The translations under genes were made by a program, and so were the position numbers. A DNA stretch of 64,000 bases from an uncultured Bacteroides sp. Its GTDB lineage: Bacteria > Bacteroidota > Bacteroidia > Chitinophagales > Chitinophagaceae. Position 1 is the stretch's first letter; each line of letters starts with the position of its first letter. The stretch is taken from contig CABHOP010000037.1 in the NCBI GenBank assembly GCA_902168085.1, positions 82,243 to 146,242 of the forward strand, in the 5' to 3' direction. The notes under the pieces were generated by a model that was not told the DNA's origin, ran no database searches, and saw only the letters and a program-made list of their open reading frames with translations. Shown one piece after another: positions 16,661 to 25,940 of the stretch.

Positions 16661-17797
16661 TCAAAACCCCATGCCTAATCCCACTTCCACCAATTCGGCC
16701 TCGGTAGCATGGGTTTTAAGATAAGCATGTGTGCTAAGCTCTTTTAGAATACCTTTTTCATTTTGTATCAGGTATATATTGCCGCCCAGTTTTTCGTATA
16801 TCTTATTCTTAGATAGCTCGTTATGTTTCAGGTAATACCCCACTTGTAACACAACACCCACCCTGCCAAACAGGAACTCGTTACCCACAAACAAGCTGCT
16901 CTTCCAGGAATTTTGGGCTTCTTTTCCGGGGTTTATCTCGTTGTTCTTCTGGAAACGGTACACATGGGTATAATAGGCATAGTCTACACCCAGCAATAGT
17001 TTGTTTTTACTCAGGTAACGCTTGCTGGCAAAAAGAGAGGCAAGATATACCGGGTACATCGGTCCGTTCGATGCAGATATTTCAGTTCCGGCCAGGCTAA
17101 GGCGCATTTGCACCAATACTCTGTTTTTTAGTTTCGGAAGGTTTTTAACTATCCGTTCCGGCCTTGATGTAACAGGGAAATATCGTAAGCCGATGTTAAC
17201 ACCATATTTGTTGATGCCCAGGTTTGGGTGCCTGAGCGTGGCATTGGATATATGGGCAAAGTTGGCACCTACCTGCACATCCAGGTGTTCGTTTACATGA
17301 TACCTAAGGTCAGTAGAAAAATAGGAGTAATTGTTCATGCGGCTGCCGATGGCGGTATTCAAAGTATCCCAGCCTGGTACACGTTCAAAGCGCTTGGTGA
17401 TATATGCAATACCGAAGCCAGCCTTAGCGGTCCATTCCACTTTTTTCCCCTTGATGATAGGGATCTGCAAATTAGGATACAGGCTTACAGCGCGGCCGTA
17501 AACGGAATCATTATCATAGCGGGTATAAGCTACTGCCATACCAAGCAGCGGGTAGTGCCTGCGCTGATGCCATGTTTTGCGTCCATCGGTTTGTTGTATA
17601 AAATTCAGCTCTACGCCTGGTATATAGTTAGCAAGGTCGGCCCGCATTTTAGCCGAATGCTTAAAGCCATTGGCAGCCATATAATTGGCTTCAATACCAA
17701 AACCAGCCCAGGGTTTATTTTCCTGCGCATGGGCAACAGAAAATGTAGCAGCCATACATAACATGGTCAATAGGCAGCGCCGCATACGATAACTCAT
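16661..17797 (-). CDS. PagL-like outer-membrane acyloxyacyl hydrolase (lipid A 3-O-deacylase family)
   Basis: A 378-residue outer-membrane beta-barrel with signal peptide ending VAHAQ. The frame extends upstream to 17962, but M at 17797 (or 17785) gives a normal signal peptide. The core motif VGANFAHISNATLRHPNLGIN matches the PagL active-site strand, where His and Ser of HxSN form part of the catalytic triad. Further strands alternate polar and aromatic residues. About 100 residues after the barrel core are extra compared with enterobacterial PagL (about 150 residues). The family assignment is fairly sure; activity on lipid A is inferred. Confidence 0.82.
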   Translation of the reverse strand: MSYRMRRCLLTMLCMAATFSVAHAQENKPWAGFGIEANYMAANGFKHSAKMRADLANYIPGVELNFIQQTDGRKTWHQRRHYPLLGMAVAYTRYDNDSVYGRAVSLYPNLQIPIIKGKKVEWTAKAGFGIAYITKRFERVPGWDTLNTAIGSRMNNYSYFSTDLRYHVNEHLDVQVGANFAHISNATLRHPNLGINKYGVNIGLRYFPVTSRPERIVKNLPKLKNRVLVQMRLSLAGTEISASNGPMYPVYLASLFASKRYLSKNKLLLGVDYAYYTHVYRFQKNNEINPGKEAQNSWKSSLFVGNEFLFGRVGVVLQVGYYLKHNELSKNKIYEKLGGNIYLIQNEKGILKELSTHAYLKTHATEAELVEVGLGMGF

Positions 17798-17891
17798 TGA
17801 AACTGTGAATAATTGGCTAAATAAGCCAATGGTTGTAAGCAAATATAGTTTTCCCCCCGCCAAACATGTAACTTTGACATCATTTTTTACC

Positions 17892-18482
17892 ATGCGCCGC
17901 TTAGCTGCCATACTTTTCCGTTCGTTTCTGCAGGGCTTGCTGATACTCAGTCCCATAGCCATTACGGCCTATGTTATATACATAGTGTTCGATAGTGTGG
18001 ATAGCCTTGTGCCATGGGTGCCGCGTGGATTAGGTTTCCTGCTTATCATATGTGCGGTAACCTTTATAGGCTACATGGGTACGCGCTTTTTCCTCGGCAA
18101 GATGCTTTTCGATGCATTTGACCATCTGCTGCAGCACATACCGGGTATCAAATACATTTACTCTTCCATCAAAGATGTAATGGGGTCCTTTGTGGGCGAT
18201 AAAAAGAGGTTTAACAAACCCGTATGGGTTTGTATCAATCATAATCCCGAAGTTTGGCGCATCGGGTTTATGACCCAGAAAGACCTTAGCTATATGGGCA
18301 TGGGCGATAAAATATCTGTTTACCTGCCGCATGCCTATGCCGTTTCGGGCTATGTGATAATTGTGGAAATAAGAAATATAAAACCGGTTACGGAAATGAC
18401 AGCCGCCGAGGCAATGAAGTTTGCCGTGAGCGGGGGTATTACAGGACTGGAAGAAGCAGATAAAACCTATGACAGGAAATAA
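17892..18482 (+). CDS. DUF502 family membrane protein
   Basis: A 196-residue inner-membrane protein from the ATG at 17892 (MRRLAAILFRSFLQGLLILSP); the upstream ATG at 17805 adds an unrelated stretch. Two transmembrane helices (GLLILSPIAITAYVIYIVF and GFLLIICAVTFIGYMGTRF) are followed by the family block LQHIPGIKYIYSSIKDVMGSFVG and a cytosolic beta-rich domain with HAYAVSGYVIIVE. The function of DUF502 (COG2928) is unknown; related plant proteins are implicated in membrane traffic. serC begins 4 bp downstream, implying one transcript. Confidence 0.9.
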   Translation: MRRLAAILFRSFLQGLLILSPIAITAYVIYIVFDSVDSLVPWVPRGLGFLLIICAVTFIGYMGTRFFLGKMLFDAFDHLLQHIPGIKYIYSSIKDVMGSFVGDKKRFNKPVWVCINHNPEVWRIGFMTQKDLSYMGMGDKISVYLPHAYAVSGYVIIVEIRNIKPVTEMTAAEAMKFAVSGGITGLEEADKTYDRK

Positions 18483-18486
18483 ACGC

Positions 18487-19551
18487 ATGCTCAATTTCAA
18501 CTCCGGCCCTGCAGCCCTGCCCGAAAGTGTTTTGCAGGAAGCTGCAAAGGCGGTGGTGAACTACAACGATACAGGGCTGTCAATACTCAGCATCCCGCAC
18601 CGCGGCCATTTATTTCAGGCCATACTTGATGAAAGCCGCCAGTTGGTTCATGAGCTTTGCGGACTTGATGATAGCTACGAGGTATTGTGGATGCATGGCG
18701 GAGGCCGTCTGCAGTTTTGCATGGTGCCCATGAATTTCCTTTCGCCCAAACATGCGGCAGGGTATATAGATAGCGGCCACTGGTCGAAAGAGGCAATGGA
18801 TTATGCACGCCATTACGGCGATATCGTGATGCTATCGTCATCTGCTGAAGATAATTATTGCTGCCTGCCCGAATGGCCGGAAGTTATTTCCAAAGCTCTA
18901 TCCTACGTACATGTTACTACCAATAATACCATATACGGCACACAATGGCCCAAGCTGCCAAAGATAGCAGCACCCTTAATTGCCGATATGAGCAGCGATA
19001 TTTTCAGCCGCGCTATAGATTATACAAACTGCAGCATGTTTTACGCTGTAGCACAAAAAAATATTGGGCCGGCAGGCGCTACGCTTGTCGTTATTAAAAA
19101 AGACTTACTGAAAAAAGCCAATCACGATTTGCCGCCCATGCTCAGCTATGCGGCACATGCTAATAAAGGTTCGGTATTGAATACGCCGCCGGTATTTGCC
19201 ATCTATGTTTCGATGCTGATGCTGCGGTGGACGAAGGAGCGTGGTATAGCAGGCATAGAAGCAGAGAACAATGCAAAGGCAGCAGCTTTATACCAGGAAA
19301 TAGACCGCAACGCCTTATTTTACGGTGTAGCTAAAAAAGAAGACCGCAGTAAAATGAATGCCTGCTATGCAGCGCATAATAAAGCGCATGAAAAAGCTTT
19401 TATAGAATTCTGTTCAAAGCAAAATATTACAGGTATAGAAGGTCACCGCTCGATAGGCGGATTAAGGGCATCGCTATACAATGCTGTATCTCTTGACGAT
19501 GTGAAACAACTGGTGGCTGCTATGCAGGCATTTGAAAAACAACATTCATAA
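18487..19551 (+). CDS. serC: phosphoserine aminotransferase
   Basis: PLP enzyme converting 3-phosphohydroxypyruvate and glutamate to phosphoserine in serine synthesis, and acting in the parallel PLP-synthesis step. The start MLNFNSGPAALPESVLQEAA (18487) is preferred over the ATG at 18469, which overlaps DUF502. Motifs include the phosphate-binding MHGGGRLQF, THR-type NNTIYGTQW and the Schiff-base Lys in AVAQKNIGPAGATLVVI near residue 192. The C-terminal domain has the substrate-binding GHRSIGGLRASLYNA. The length of 354 residues is usual for the family. DUF1015 follows after 25 bp. serA is not in the window. Confidence 0.95.
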   Translation: MLNFNSGPAALPESVLQEAAKAVVNYNDTGLSILSIPHRGHLFQAILDESRQLVHELCGLDDSYEVLWMHGGGRLQFCMVPMNFLSPKHAAGYIDSGHWSKEAMDYARHYGDIVMLSSSAEDNYCCLPEWPEVISKALSYVHVTTNNTIYGTQWPKLPKIAAPLIADMSSDIFSRAIDYTNCSMFYAVAQKNIGPAGATLVVIKKDLLKKANHDLPPMLSYAAHANKGSVLNTPPVFAIYVSMLMLRWTKERGIAGIEAENNAKAAALYQEIDRNALFYGVAKKEDRSKMNACYAAHNKAHEKAFIEFCSKQNITGIEGHRSIGGLRASLYNAVSLDDVKQLVAAMQAFEKQHS

Positions 19552-19576
19552 CGATAAACACAAACCAACATACTAA

Positions 19577-20818
19577 ATGGCAAAGATTACCCCCTTTAAA
19601 GGATTAAGACCTAAAAAAGAATTGGCAGATAAAGTAGCCACCCTGCCCTACGATGTAGTAAGTGTGGAAGAAGCGCGTGCATTTAAAAATAACCCGTATC
19701 ATTTTTACCATGTTACCCGTTCTGAAATAGACCTACCCGCAGGTATAGATGTGCACAGCCTGCAGGTATATGAAAAAGCAAAAGAAAACCTGGATAGCAT
19801 GGTGGAAGATAAGATCATGTTCCAGGATGATGAGCCTTGCTATTATATCTATCAGTTAGTGATGGATGGCCGTTCTCAAACAGGGTTGGTTTGTGGGTCT
19901 TCAATAGAGGACTACAACAAAGGCATTATAAAGAAGCACGAGTTTACCCGTCCTGAAAAAGAACTGGACCGAATTAATCACATCAAGAACACACGTGCAC
20001 AAACCGGCATTGTGTTCCTGGCATACAATGATAACGAAGACATCAATAAAATAATAGAAGACTGGAAAGCAAGTCATCAGCCAGAATATGATTTCACGGC
20101 TGAGGATGGCATCCGCCATACCGTATGGGTGGTGAACGACTATCCTAAAGTATCTACCATTACGCAGATATTTGACCAGCAAGTACCTGCTACATACATA
20201 GCCGACGGCCACCACCGTGCTGCATCGGCGGCACGTGTAGCTGAAGAGATGAATGAGAGCGGCCTGAATATAACAGGTGAAGAATCCTTCAATTATTTTA
20301 TCACCTGCATTTTCCCTGAAAGCCAGCTGAAGATAATGGACTACAATCGCGTGGTAAAAGACCTGAATGGCATGAGTGCTGCAGCGTTTCTTGACGCATT
20401 GAAAAAGGACTTTGAAGTATCTACACCGGTAAAAGAAGCGATAAAACCTGCACAGCCACACGAGTTTGGCATGTACCTTTCCGGCAACTGGTATAAACTG
20501 ACAGCGAAATCCGGAACATTCACTACAGACCCTATAGGAGTATTGGATGTGAGCATCCTGCAAAACAACATCCTGTCGAAGCTGTTGAACATTAATGACC
20601 CGCGTACCGATAAACGTGTAGATTTTGTAGGTGGCATCCGCGGACTGGGCGAATTGGAAAAAAGAGTGAACAGTGGCGATATGGCAGCAGCATTTTCTTG
20701 CTATCCCGTTAGCCTGCAGCAGCTATTTGCTATTGCAGACAGTGGCAATGTAATGCCACCGAAAAGCACCTGGTTTGAACCTAAGGTGAGAGACGGATTA
20801 GTGGTACACCTGATATAA
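19577..20818 (+). CDS. DUF1015 family protein, serine-pathway candidate
   Basis: A 413-residue cytosolic protein. Family landmarks are ITPFKGLRP and KVATLPYDVVSVEEARA at the start, NPYHFYHVTRSEIDLP, an internal KKHEFTRPEKELDRI, and the hallmark ADGHHRAASAARV with D210-G-H-H-R214. DGHHR also occurs in ParB-like folds, including the SerK-type serine kinases. It is cotranscribed with serC, 25 bp downstream, and shares its terminator, which suggests a role in serine or phosphoserine metabolism. No biochemical function is established that I can name with certainty. Confidence 0.85.
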   Translation: MAKITPFKGLRPKKELADKVATLPYDVVSVEEARAFKNNPYHFYHVTRSEIDLPAGIDVHSLQVYEKAKENLDSMVEDKIMFQDDEPCYYIYQLVMDGRSQTGLVCGSSIEDYNKGIIKKHEFTRPEKELDRINHIKNTRAQTGIVFLAYNDNEDINKIIEDWKASHQPEYDFTAEDGIRHTVWVVNDYPKVSTITQIFDQQVPATYIADGHHRAASAARVAEEMNESGLNITGEESFNYFITCIFPESQLKIMDYNRVVKDLNGMSAAAFLDALKKDFEVSTPVKEAIKPAQPHEFGMYLSGNWYKLTAKSGTFTTDPIGVLDVSILQNNILSKLLNINDPRTDKRVDFVGGIRGLGELEKRVNSGDMAAAFSCYPVSLQQLFAIADSGNVMPPKSTWFEPKVRDGLVVHLI

Positions 20819-20824
20819 ATTATA

Positions 20825-20854
20825 AACAAAGGCGCTATTTACAGCGCCTTTGTT
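20825..20854 (+). terminator. terminator of the serC-DUF1015 operon
   Basis: A 12-bp perfect stem, AACAAAGGCGCT with AGCGCCTTTGTT, and a 6-nt loop, ending 36 bp after the DUF1015 stop. It is T-rich on its 3' side. Confidence 0.75.
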
Positions 20855-20924
20855 ATTATAGACAAGTATTATTGCAGCTTGCCTGTAAAACACACAATTT
20901 TGTAACCGATACAATAACAGAACT

Positions 20925-21911
20925 ATGGAATATAGAAGAATGGGTAAAACCGGCTTGCAACTCAGCACATTATCTTATGGCTCTTGGGTTACGTTTGCCA
21001 AGCAGATAGATGATGGCATATCAGACAGGCTGATGGGTATTGCTTATGATAACGGAATCAACTTTTTCGACAATGCAGAAGTATATTCCCGAGGCGAATC
21101 GGAACTGATGATGGGCCGCGTGCTGAAAAACAAGAAATGGGACCGTACTTCGTATACTGTTTCCAGCAAGGCTTTCTTTGGCTGGCGCGGACCAGATAAC
21201 AAACCGAACCAAACCGGTCTTAGCCGTAAGCATCTTACCGAAGCTTGTGAAGCGCTGCAACGCCTCCAGCTAGACTACCTCGATTTATTCTTCTGCCATC
21301 GCCCGGACAAGAACACGCCGATAGAGGAAGTGGTATGGACCATGAATACGCTGATACAGCAAGGCAAGATATTATACTGGGGCACCAGCGAATGGAGCGC
21401 TGCCGAAATAATGGAAGCGCACATGGTAGCCCGCGAGCTGCGCCTGATTGGCCCTGCTGTAGAGCAGCCCGAGTATAACCTATTCAAACGCCAGAAGGTG
21501 GAAGTAGATTACGATACTATTTTCAAAAACATAGGCATGTGCACTACCATCTGGAGCCCACTGGCTTCAGGGTTGCTTACAGGTAAATATAATGATGGCA
21601 TACCTGCAGATTCACGCCTGGCGCTGGAAGGTTTTGAATGGCTGAAAGACAAAACCATCAGCGATGATAAACTGCAACGCGTACGCAACCTGGGTACGCT
21701 GGCAGCAGATCTGGGTACTTCCCTGGCAACGCTGTCTATAGCATGGTGCATTAGTAATCCTAATGTTACCACGGCTATACTGGGTGCTACCAAAGAAGCC
21801 CAGCTTATAGAAAACCTGAAAGCCCTGGATATAGTACCAAAGCTTACGGCTGAAGTGAAGCAACGTATAGACGACATCATGGGCACCAAACCCGAAATGC
21901 CACAATATTAA
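20925..21911 (+). CDS. aldo/keto reductase, voltage-gated K+ channel beta-subunit-like
   Basis: A 328-residue NADPH-dependent TIM-barrel oxidoreductase. It starts MEYRRMGKTGLQLSTLSYGSW, typical of the Kv-beta/YghZ group. The catalytic tetrad is visible as Asp and Tyr in FFDNAEVYSRGESE, Lys in SSKAFFGW and His in FFCHRPD. The cofactor site appears as GTSEWSAAE and as SPLASGLLTGKYNDG, near residue 200. The substrate is unknown; YghZ relatives reduce methylglyoxal. Single gene. Its stop lies 2 bp from the stop of the convergent basic-protein gene. Confidence 0.92.
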   Translation: MEYRRMGKTGLQLSTLSYGSWVTFAKQIDDGISDRLMGIAYDNGINFFDNAEVYSRGESELMMGRVLKNKKWDRTSYTVSSKAFFGWRGPDNKPNQTGLSRKHLTEACEALQRLQLDYLDLFFCHRPDKNTPIEEVVWTMNTLIQQGKILYWGTSEWSAAEIMEAHMVARELRLIGPAVEQPEYNLFKRQKVEVDYDTIFKNIGMCTTIWSPLASGLLTGKYNDGIPADSRLALEGFEWLKDKTISDDKLQRVRNLGTLAADLGTSLATLSIAWCISNPNVTTAILGATKEAQLIENLKALDIVPKLTAEVKQRIDDIMGTKPEMPQY

Positions 21912-21913
21912 TA

Positions 21914-22255
21914 TTACTTTTTACGAGCGGCTGTTTTACGTCTGCCCGATTTTTTAGCGCTACTCTTTTTAGGGGCGGCGCTTTTCTTTGCTGCCGTTTT
22001 CTTTTTTGGCGCCGCTTTTTTGGCTGTGCTTTTTTTCTTAGGTGCAGCTTTCTTTGCTGCCGTTTTTTTACGGGCGGTTTTCTTAGCCGGCACTTTTTCA
22101 CCGGCTTCACGCGCTTCAGACAATGCTATGGCAATTGCCTGCTTACGGCTTTTCACCTTGCGGCCGCTACCGCCGCTTTTCAGGTCGCCTTCTTTATACT
22201 CGTGCATCACCTTCTCTACTTTACTTTTGCGGCTTCCGCTTTTTTTAGCTGGCAT
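21914..22255 (-). CDS. DUF6496-type protein with histone H1-like Lys/Ala tail
   Basis: A 113-residue protein from the ATG at 22255 (MPAKKSGSRKSKVEKVMHEY). Residues 10-50 form a small conserved domain: VMHEYKEGDLKSGGSGRKVKSRKQAIAIALSEAREAG. The remaining 60 or so residues are repeats of AKK, APKK and ARKK units, like eukaryotic H1 tails. Such tails bind DNA or RNA non-specifically, so a nucleoid-associated role is likely. The longer frame up to 22366 adds no family-like sequence. Repeat composition makes slippage and length variation likely between strains. Confidence 0.85.
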   Translation of the reverse strand: MPAKKSGSRKSKVEKVMHEYKEGDLKSGGSGRKVKSRKQAIAIALSEAREAGEKVPAKKTARKKTAAKKAAPKKKSTAKKAAPKKKTAAKKSAAPKKSSAKKSGRRKTAARKK

Positions 22256-22374
22256 AGTCGTTCGTTTTAAATGGTTAGTATAATCATCATCATATATAAA
22301 AACTAAGCCATCGGTATAGGGTAACGGCAAGGTTTTAGTGTATATAGATTGTTGAGTGAAAAACAACTGATCCT

Positions 22375-23322
22375 ATGTCCTTTGTAAAAAGTTATTTTAA
22401 ACTATTAAAAGAAGTCCTCAGTGAATTTTCTGCAGACAATGTGGTGAAACTGAGTGCGTCATTGGCATACTATACCGTGTTTGCCATTGGCCCGCTACTG
22501 TTGGTCATCATATCACTTACAGGTCTTTTCTTCGAAAAGGAAGCAGTTACCGGCGAGCTGTATAACCAGATAAGCAACCTTGTGGGTAAAGGTGGTGCGG
22601 AACAGGTATTTACTATCATCCGGAATATGCAGGAACAGCAAACCGCAGCCAAGTATAGCATCATTGGTTTTGTGATACTCATATTTGGTGCTACAGGGGT
22701 GTTTGCAGACATACAGGATTCTATTAATTACATCTGGTCTATACGTGCAAAACCTAAAAAGGGCTGGCTGAAATTTATCACTAACAGGCTGCTGTCTTTT
22801 TCATTGATAATAGGTATCGGGTTTCTTATGATAGTTACTTTGTTCATTAATACACTTACCGACCTGTTTACCGACAGGCTTCAAAGGTTATTTAATTCCG
22901 AACTGGTCATTCTCTTCCAGATTATCAATCTGGGCATCCTGTTCCTGGTAGTATCCTTTCTTTTTGCGGTGATATATAAAGTGTTGCCCGATGCACGTAT
23001 TCGTTGGCGCGATGCATTTGTAGGTGCGCGGTTTACAGGTTTCCTGTTCCTGATAGGTAAATTCCTGATAGGTTATTACCTAGGCACATCATCCATCGGT
23101 AGTACTTATGGCGCAGCCGCATCTATCATCATTGTACTTTCTTGGGTATATTATACGGCCATCATATTGTATTTCGGTGCAGAGTTTACCAAAGTATATG
23201 CGCTGAATAAAGGCGGTGGTATTGAGCCGTATAGCAATGCAGTATTTATTATAAAGCGCGAGGCCAAAGAGCTGGATATACATAATACCATTGATGCCAG
23301 TAACCAGCCCAAGGCCCGTTAG
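22375..23322 (+). CDS. YihY/BrkB family inner-membrane protein
   Basis: A 315-residue polytopic protein of the YihY/BrkB (UPF0761) family. It has the conserved N-terminal DNVVKLSASLAYYTVFAIGPLLLVII, the family's A-LAYYT motif. About six hydrophobic segments follow, with FGATGVFADIQDSINYIW and the C-terminal GSTYGAAASIIIVLSWVYYTAIILYFGAEFTKVYA. The family was once annotated as RNase BN in error; transport or envelope function is suspected but unproven. Its stop overlaps the convergent flippase stop by 4 bases. Confidence 0.92.
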   Translation: MSFVKSYFKLLKEVLSEFSADNVVKLSASLAYYTVFAIGPLLLVIISLTGLFFEKEAVTGELYNQISNLVGKGGAEQVFTIIRNMQEQQTAAKYSIIGFVILIFGATGVFADIQDSINYIWSIRAKPKKGWLKFITNRLLSFSLIIGIGFLMIVTLFINTLTDLFTDRLQRLFNSELVILFQIINLGILFLVVSFLFAVIYKVLPDARIRWRDAFVGARFTGFLFLIGKFLIGYYLGTSSIGSTYGAAASIIIVLSWVYYTAIILYFGAEFTKVYALNKGGGIEPYSNAVFIIKREAKELDIHNTIDASNQPKAR

Positions 23323-24755
23323 CCTTTCTGTGTAAAAAGCTTCAACCCTTCCGGCGATATAAAGCGGAAGACAAACATACCGGCAATACTTATCATACTG
23401 AAGACGGCTAACTGTACCATCCAATTAACAGGCATCAACTTTATAGCAAAAGCGACTGCAAACAACAGGATTAAAAAACCCGCATGAGCCGCTATCCATT
23501 TGGTATTGCGTGGCAACTGCAATTCCCTGCTTGAAAATACGATATAGCAAACCGCCAATATGCTTTGCGTAATGCAAGTAGTATAAGCCGCACCCACCGC
23601 TCCGTGCCGGGGTATCAGTGCCATATTCAAACCTATGCTGATGATAACGCCTGCCATGGATATTTTATTCATCAGCGCTATATCGCCATTTGCAGTCAGC
23701 AGGGTAGAATATACATACATGATGCAAAAGGCAGGGAAAGTAGCCATCAGCCAGCCAAACACATCACCTTCATACATGCCCGTATCTTTATATAGCAACT
23801 GCATGATCTCTGTACCAAAAAAGAATGCTGCTACCAATAAGGTAAATGCAAAAGGCATCAGCAGGTTCACGCTCAGCTTGATGATAGATTGCACATTCTG
23901 CTTTTCTACCAGCATTTTTCCAAATAGGGGCAGCAGTATGCCGGCAAATAATAAACCGAACATATTACTGACATCCAGCAAGCGGTATGCAGAAGCATAG
24001 ATGCCGGCTTCATTCTTTCCGGCTATCCTTTCTACCAGCACCATATCAAAGCGCATATATATGCCCATTAAAAACACCAGCAAGGCATAGGGAATACTCT
24101 TTTTTACCAATGCTTTTATCTCCGATACATCGAACGATAGGGAAGGCCGCACATGTGCTATACGGTACAGCGCTGCAAAACCTATGATGGCTGTTAGCCC
24201 GTAGCATACTACCTGTGCTGCTACAAACCACTCTATCCTGAAGTCGCTTGCCGTGAGCGGACTGAAAAGCAGGAAGCCGCAAAGTCCTATCATCAGCAGG
24301 CGGTCGGTAACAGATAATATGCCATCTATTTTAAATCGGTGTAGTGCTGCTACATTGCTACGCAGGTATAATACCAGCGAGCTTAGCACCTGTATCATCA
24401 GTACCCCACATAGCAGTGTCAGCTCCCACCCCCGGTAGCCCGATATGAAACCGGCTGTTAATACTACCGCACTGTAAACAATGGTAAGCACCAGTCTTGT
24501 AGTAAGCATGGCGGGGAACAGCGTTTTTATCCTGCCCGGGTTTTGAGATACCAGGTTGGTATTATAATTATTCAGCCCGAAATCGAGCAATATCTGGAAT
24601 ATGATACAAATATTTAATAAGGGCTGGTAAGTGCCATATGCCTCATGCCCTACCCGGTTTTGCACCGTCCGGTCTATCATAAAAACCCATATAGGTTTCA
24701 CCAGCAGGTTCACTGCCAATACGAAAAACAGGTTTTTTACAAAAAAGCGGCGCAT
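23319..24755 (-). CDS. oligosaccharide flippase family protein (Wzx-like)
   Basis: A 478-residue membrane protein with about 12-14 transmembrane helices of the polysaccharide-biosynthesis MATE-like superfamily. The first helix region, VNLLVKPIWVFMIDRTVQNRVGHEAYGTY, is typical. It flips lipid-linked sugars across the inner membrane. A glycosyltransferase is transcribed divergently 55 bp upstream, suggesting a small surface-glycan locus. Which polysaccharide is made cannot be told. Confidence 0.88.
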   Translation of the reverse strand: MRRFFVKNLFFVLAVNLLVKPIWVFMIDRTVQNRVGHEAYGTYQPLLNICIIFQILLDFGLNNYNTNLVSQNPGRIKTLFPAMLTTRLVLTIVYSAVVLTAGFISGYRGWELTLLCGVLMIQVLSSLVLYLRSNVAALHRFKIDGILSVTDRLLMIGLCGFLLFSPLTASDFRIEWFVAAQVVCYGLTAIIGFAALYRIAHVRPSLSFDVSEIKALVKKSIPYALLVFLMGIYMRFDMVLVERIAGKNEAGIYASAYRLLDVSNMFGLLFAGILLPLFGKMLVEKQNVQSIIKLSVNLLMPFAFTLLVAAFFFGTEIMQLLYKDTGMYEGDVFGWLMATFPAFCIMYVYSTLLTANGDIALMNKISMAGVIISIGLNMALIPRHGAVGAAYTTCITQSILAVCYIVFSSRELQLPRNTKWIAAHAGFLILLFAVAFAIKLMPVNWMVQLAVFSMISIAGMFVFRFISPEGLKLFTQKG

Positions 24756-24810
24756 GCCCGTTATTTAAGATGGGTATTGGTTGTAAAAGTATATTTTTGT
24801 CGCCATAGCT

Positions 24811-25938
24811 ATGCGCATTGCTGTAAATACAAGGTTACTGTTACAAGGAAAACTGGAAGGCATAGGTTGGTTTACGCATCAGACACTGGAACGGATGGTG
24901 CGCAAACATCCCGAACACGAGTTCATCTTCTTTTTCGACCGTCCGTACGACCCTTCTTTCATATTTGCCCCCAATGTTACGCCCGTGGTTATTCCACCGC
25001 AGGCACGCCATCCTTTATTATTTTACATGTGGTTTGAATGGGGTGTACCTTATATGCTGCGCAAATACAAGGCCGATGTCTTTTTATCGCCTGATGGTTA
25101 TATGTCACTCAGCACCAAAGTGCCTACCTGCCTTGTTATTCACGACCTGGCTTTTGAGCACTACCCCGAACATTTTGTGCGCAGCCATAAAATGTACTGG
25201 CGCCATTACTCGCCACGCTTTGCCCGCAAAGCCGCCCGCATTGCTACTGTATCTACTTATTCAAAAGATGATATTGTAAAGCACTACGGTATTAACGCAG
25301 ATAATATAGATGTAGTATATAACGGTGCACACGCCGAATATCGCCCGCTAAGCTGGCAGGAGCGCGAAGATGCCAAAACTAAATATGCCGATGGCTGCGA
25401 ATACTTTGTATTTGCCGGAGCATTGCATCCGCGCAAAAACATTGTGAACCTGCTGAAGGCTTTTATTGCCTTTAAAAAGCGCCAGCGCAGCAATATGAAA
25501 TTGGTAATAGTAGGCCGCTATGCATGGAAGTATGAAGAGGTGGTAGAGATGCGCGAAGAAATGTCTTTTAAAGACGATGTGAAATGGGTGGGTTATATGC
25601 ATGTGGATGAATTATCGAAAGTAATGGGTGGTGCCTATGCTTTAGTATATCCATCTTTGTTTGAAGGGTTTGGCATACCCATATTGGAGGCGCTGAAGTG
25701 TGAAGTACCGGCTATCGTAAGCAATACATCGGCTATGCCCGAGGTGGCAGGCGATGCCGGTTTACTGGTAGACCCTACCGATGTGCAGGATATAGCAGCC
25801 AAAATGGAAATGTTGCACAAGGATGAAACCTTGCGCAAAAAACTGATTGAGGCATCGAAAGAGCAGGTAAAAAAGTTCAGCTGGGACCAGTCTGCCGACC
25901 GCCTTTGGGATTGCCTGATGAAGTGTGTAGGTAAGTAA
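24811..25938 (+). CDS. GT4-type glycosyltransferase
   Basis: A 375-residue GT-B glycosyltransferase of the GT4 type. The N-terminal Rossmann domain begins MRIAVNTRLLLQGKLEGIGWFT and has VIHDLAFEHYPE. The C-terminal domain begins YFVFAGALHPRKNIVNLLKAF, with the sugar-nucleotide motif YPSLFEGFGIPILEALKCEVP, the E-x7-E motif whose Glu residues contact the donor, and FSWDQSADRLW at the end. It pairs divergently with the Wzx-like flippase. A -7 element TATTTTTG (24792-24799) precedes it. Confidence 0.92.
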   Translation: MRIAVNTRLLLQGKLEGIGWFTHQTLERMVRKHPEHEFIFFFDRPYDPSFIFAPNVTPVVIPPQARHPLLFYMWFEWGVPYMLRKYKADVFLSPDGYMSLSTKVPTCLVIHDLAFEHYPEHFVRSHKMYWRHYSPRFARKAARIATVSTYSKDDIVKHYGINADNIDVVYNGAHAEYRPLSWQEREDAKTKYADGCEYFVFAGALHPRKNIVNLLKAFIAFKKRQRSNMKLVIVGRYAWKYEEVVEMREEMSFKDDVKWVGYMHVDELSKVMGGAYALVYPSLFEGFGIPILEALKCEVPAIVSNTSAMPEVAGDAGLLVDPTDVQDIAAKMEMLHKDETLRKKLIEASKEQVKKFSWDQSADRLWDCLMKCVGK

Positions 25939-25940
25939 GT

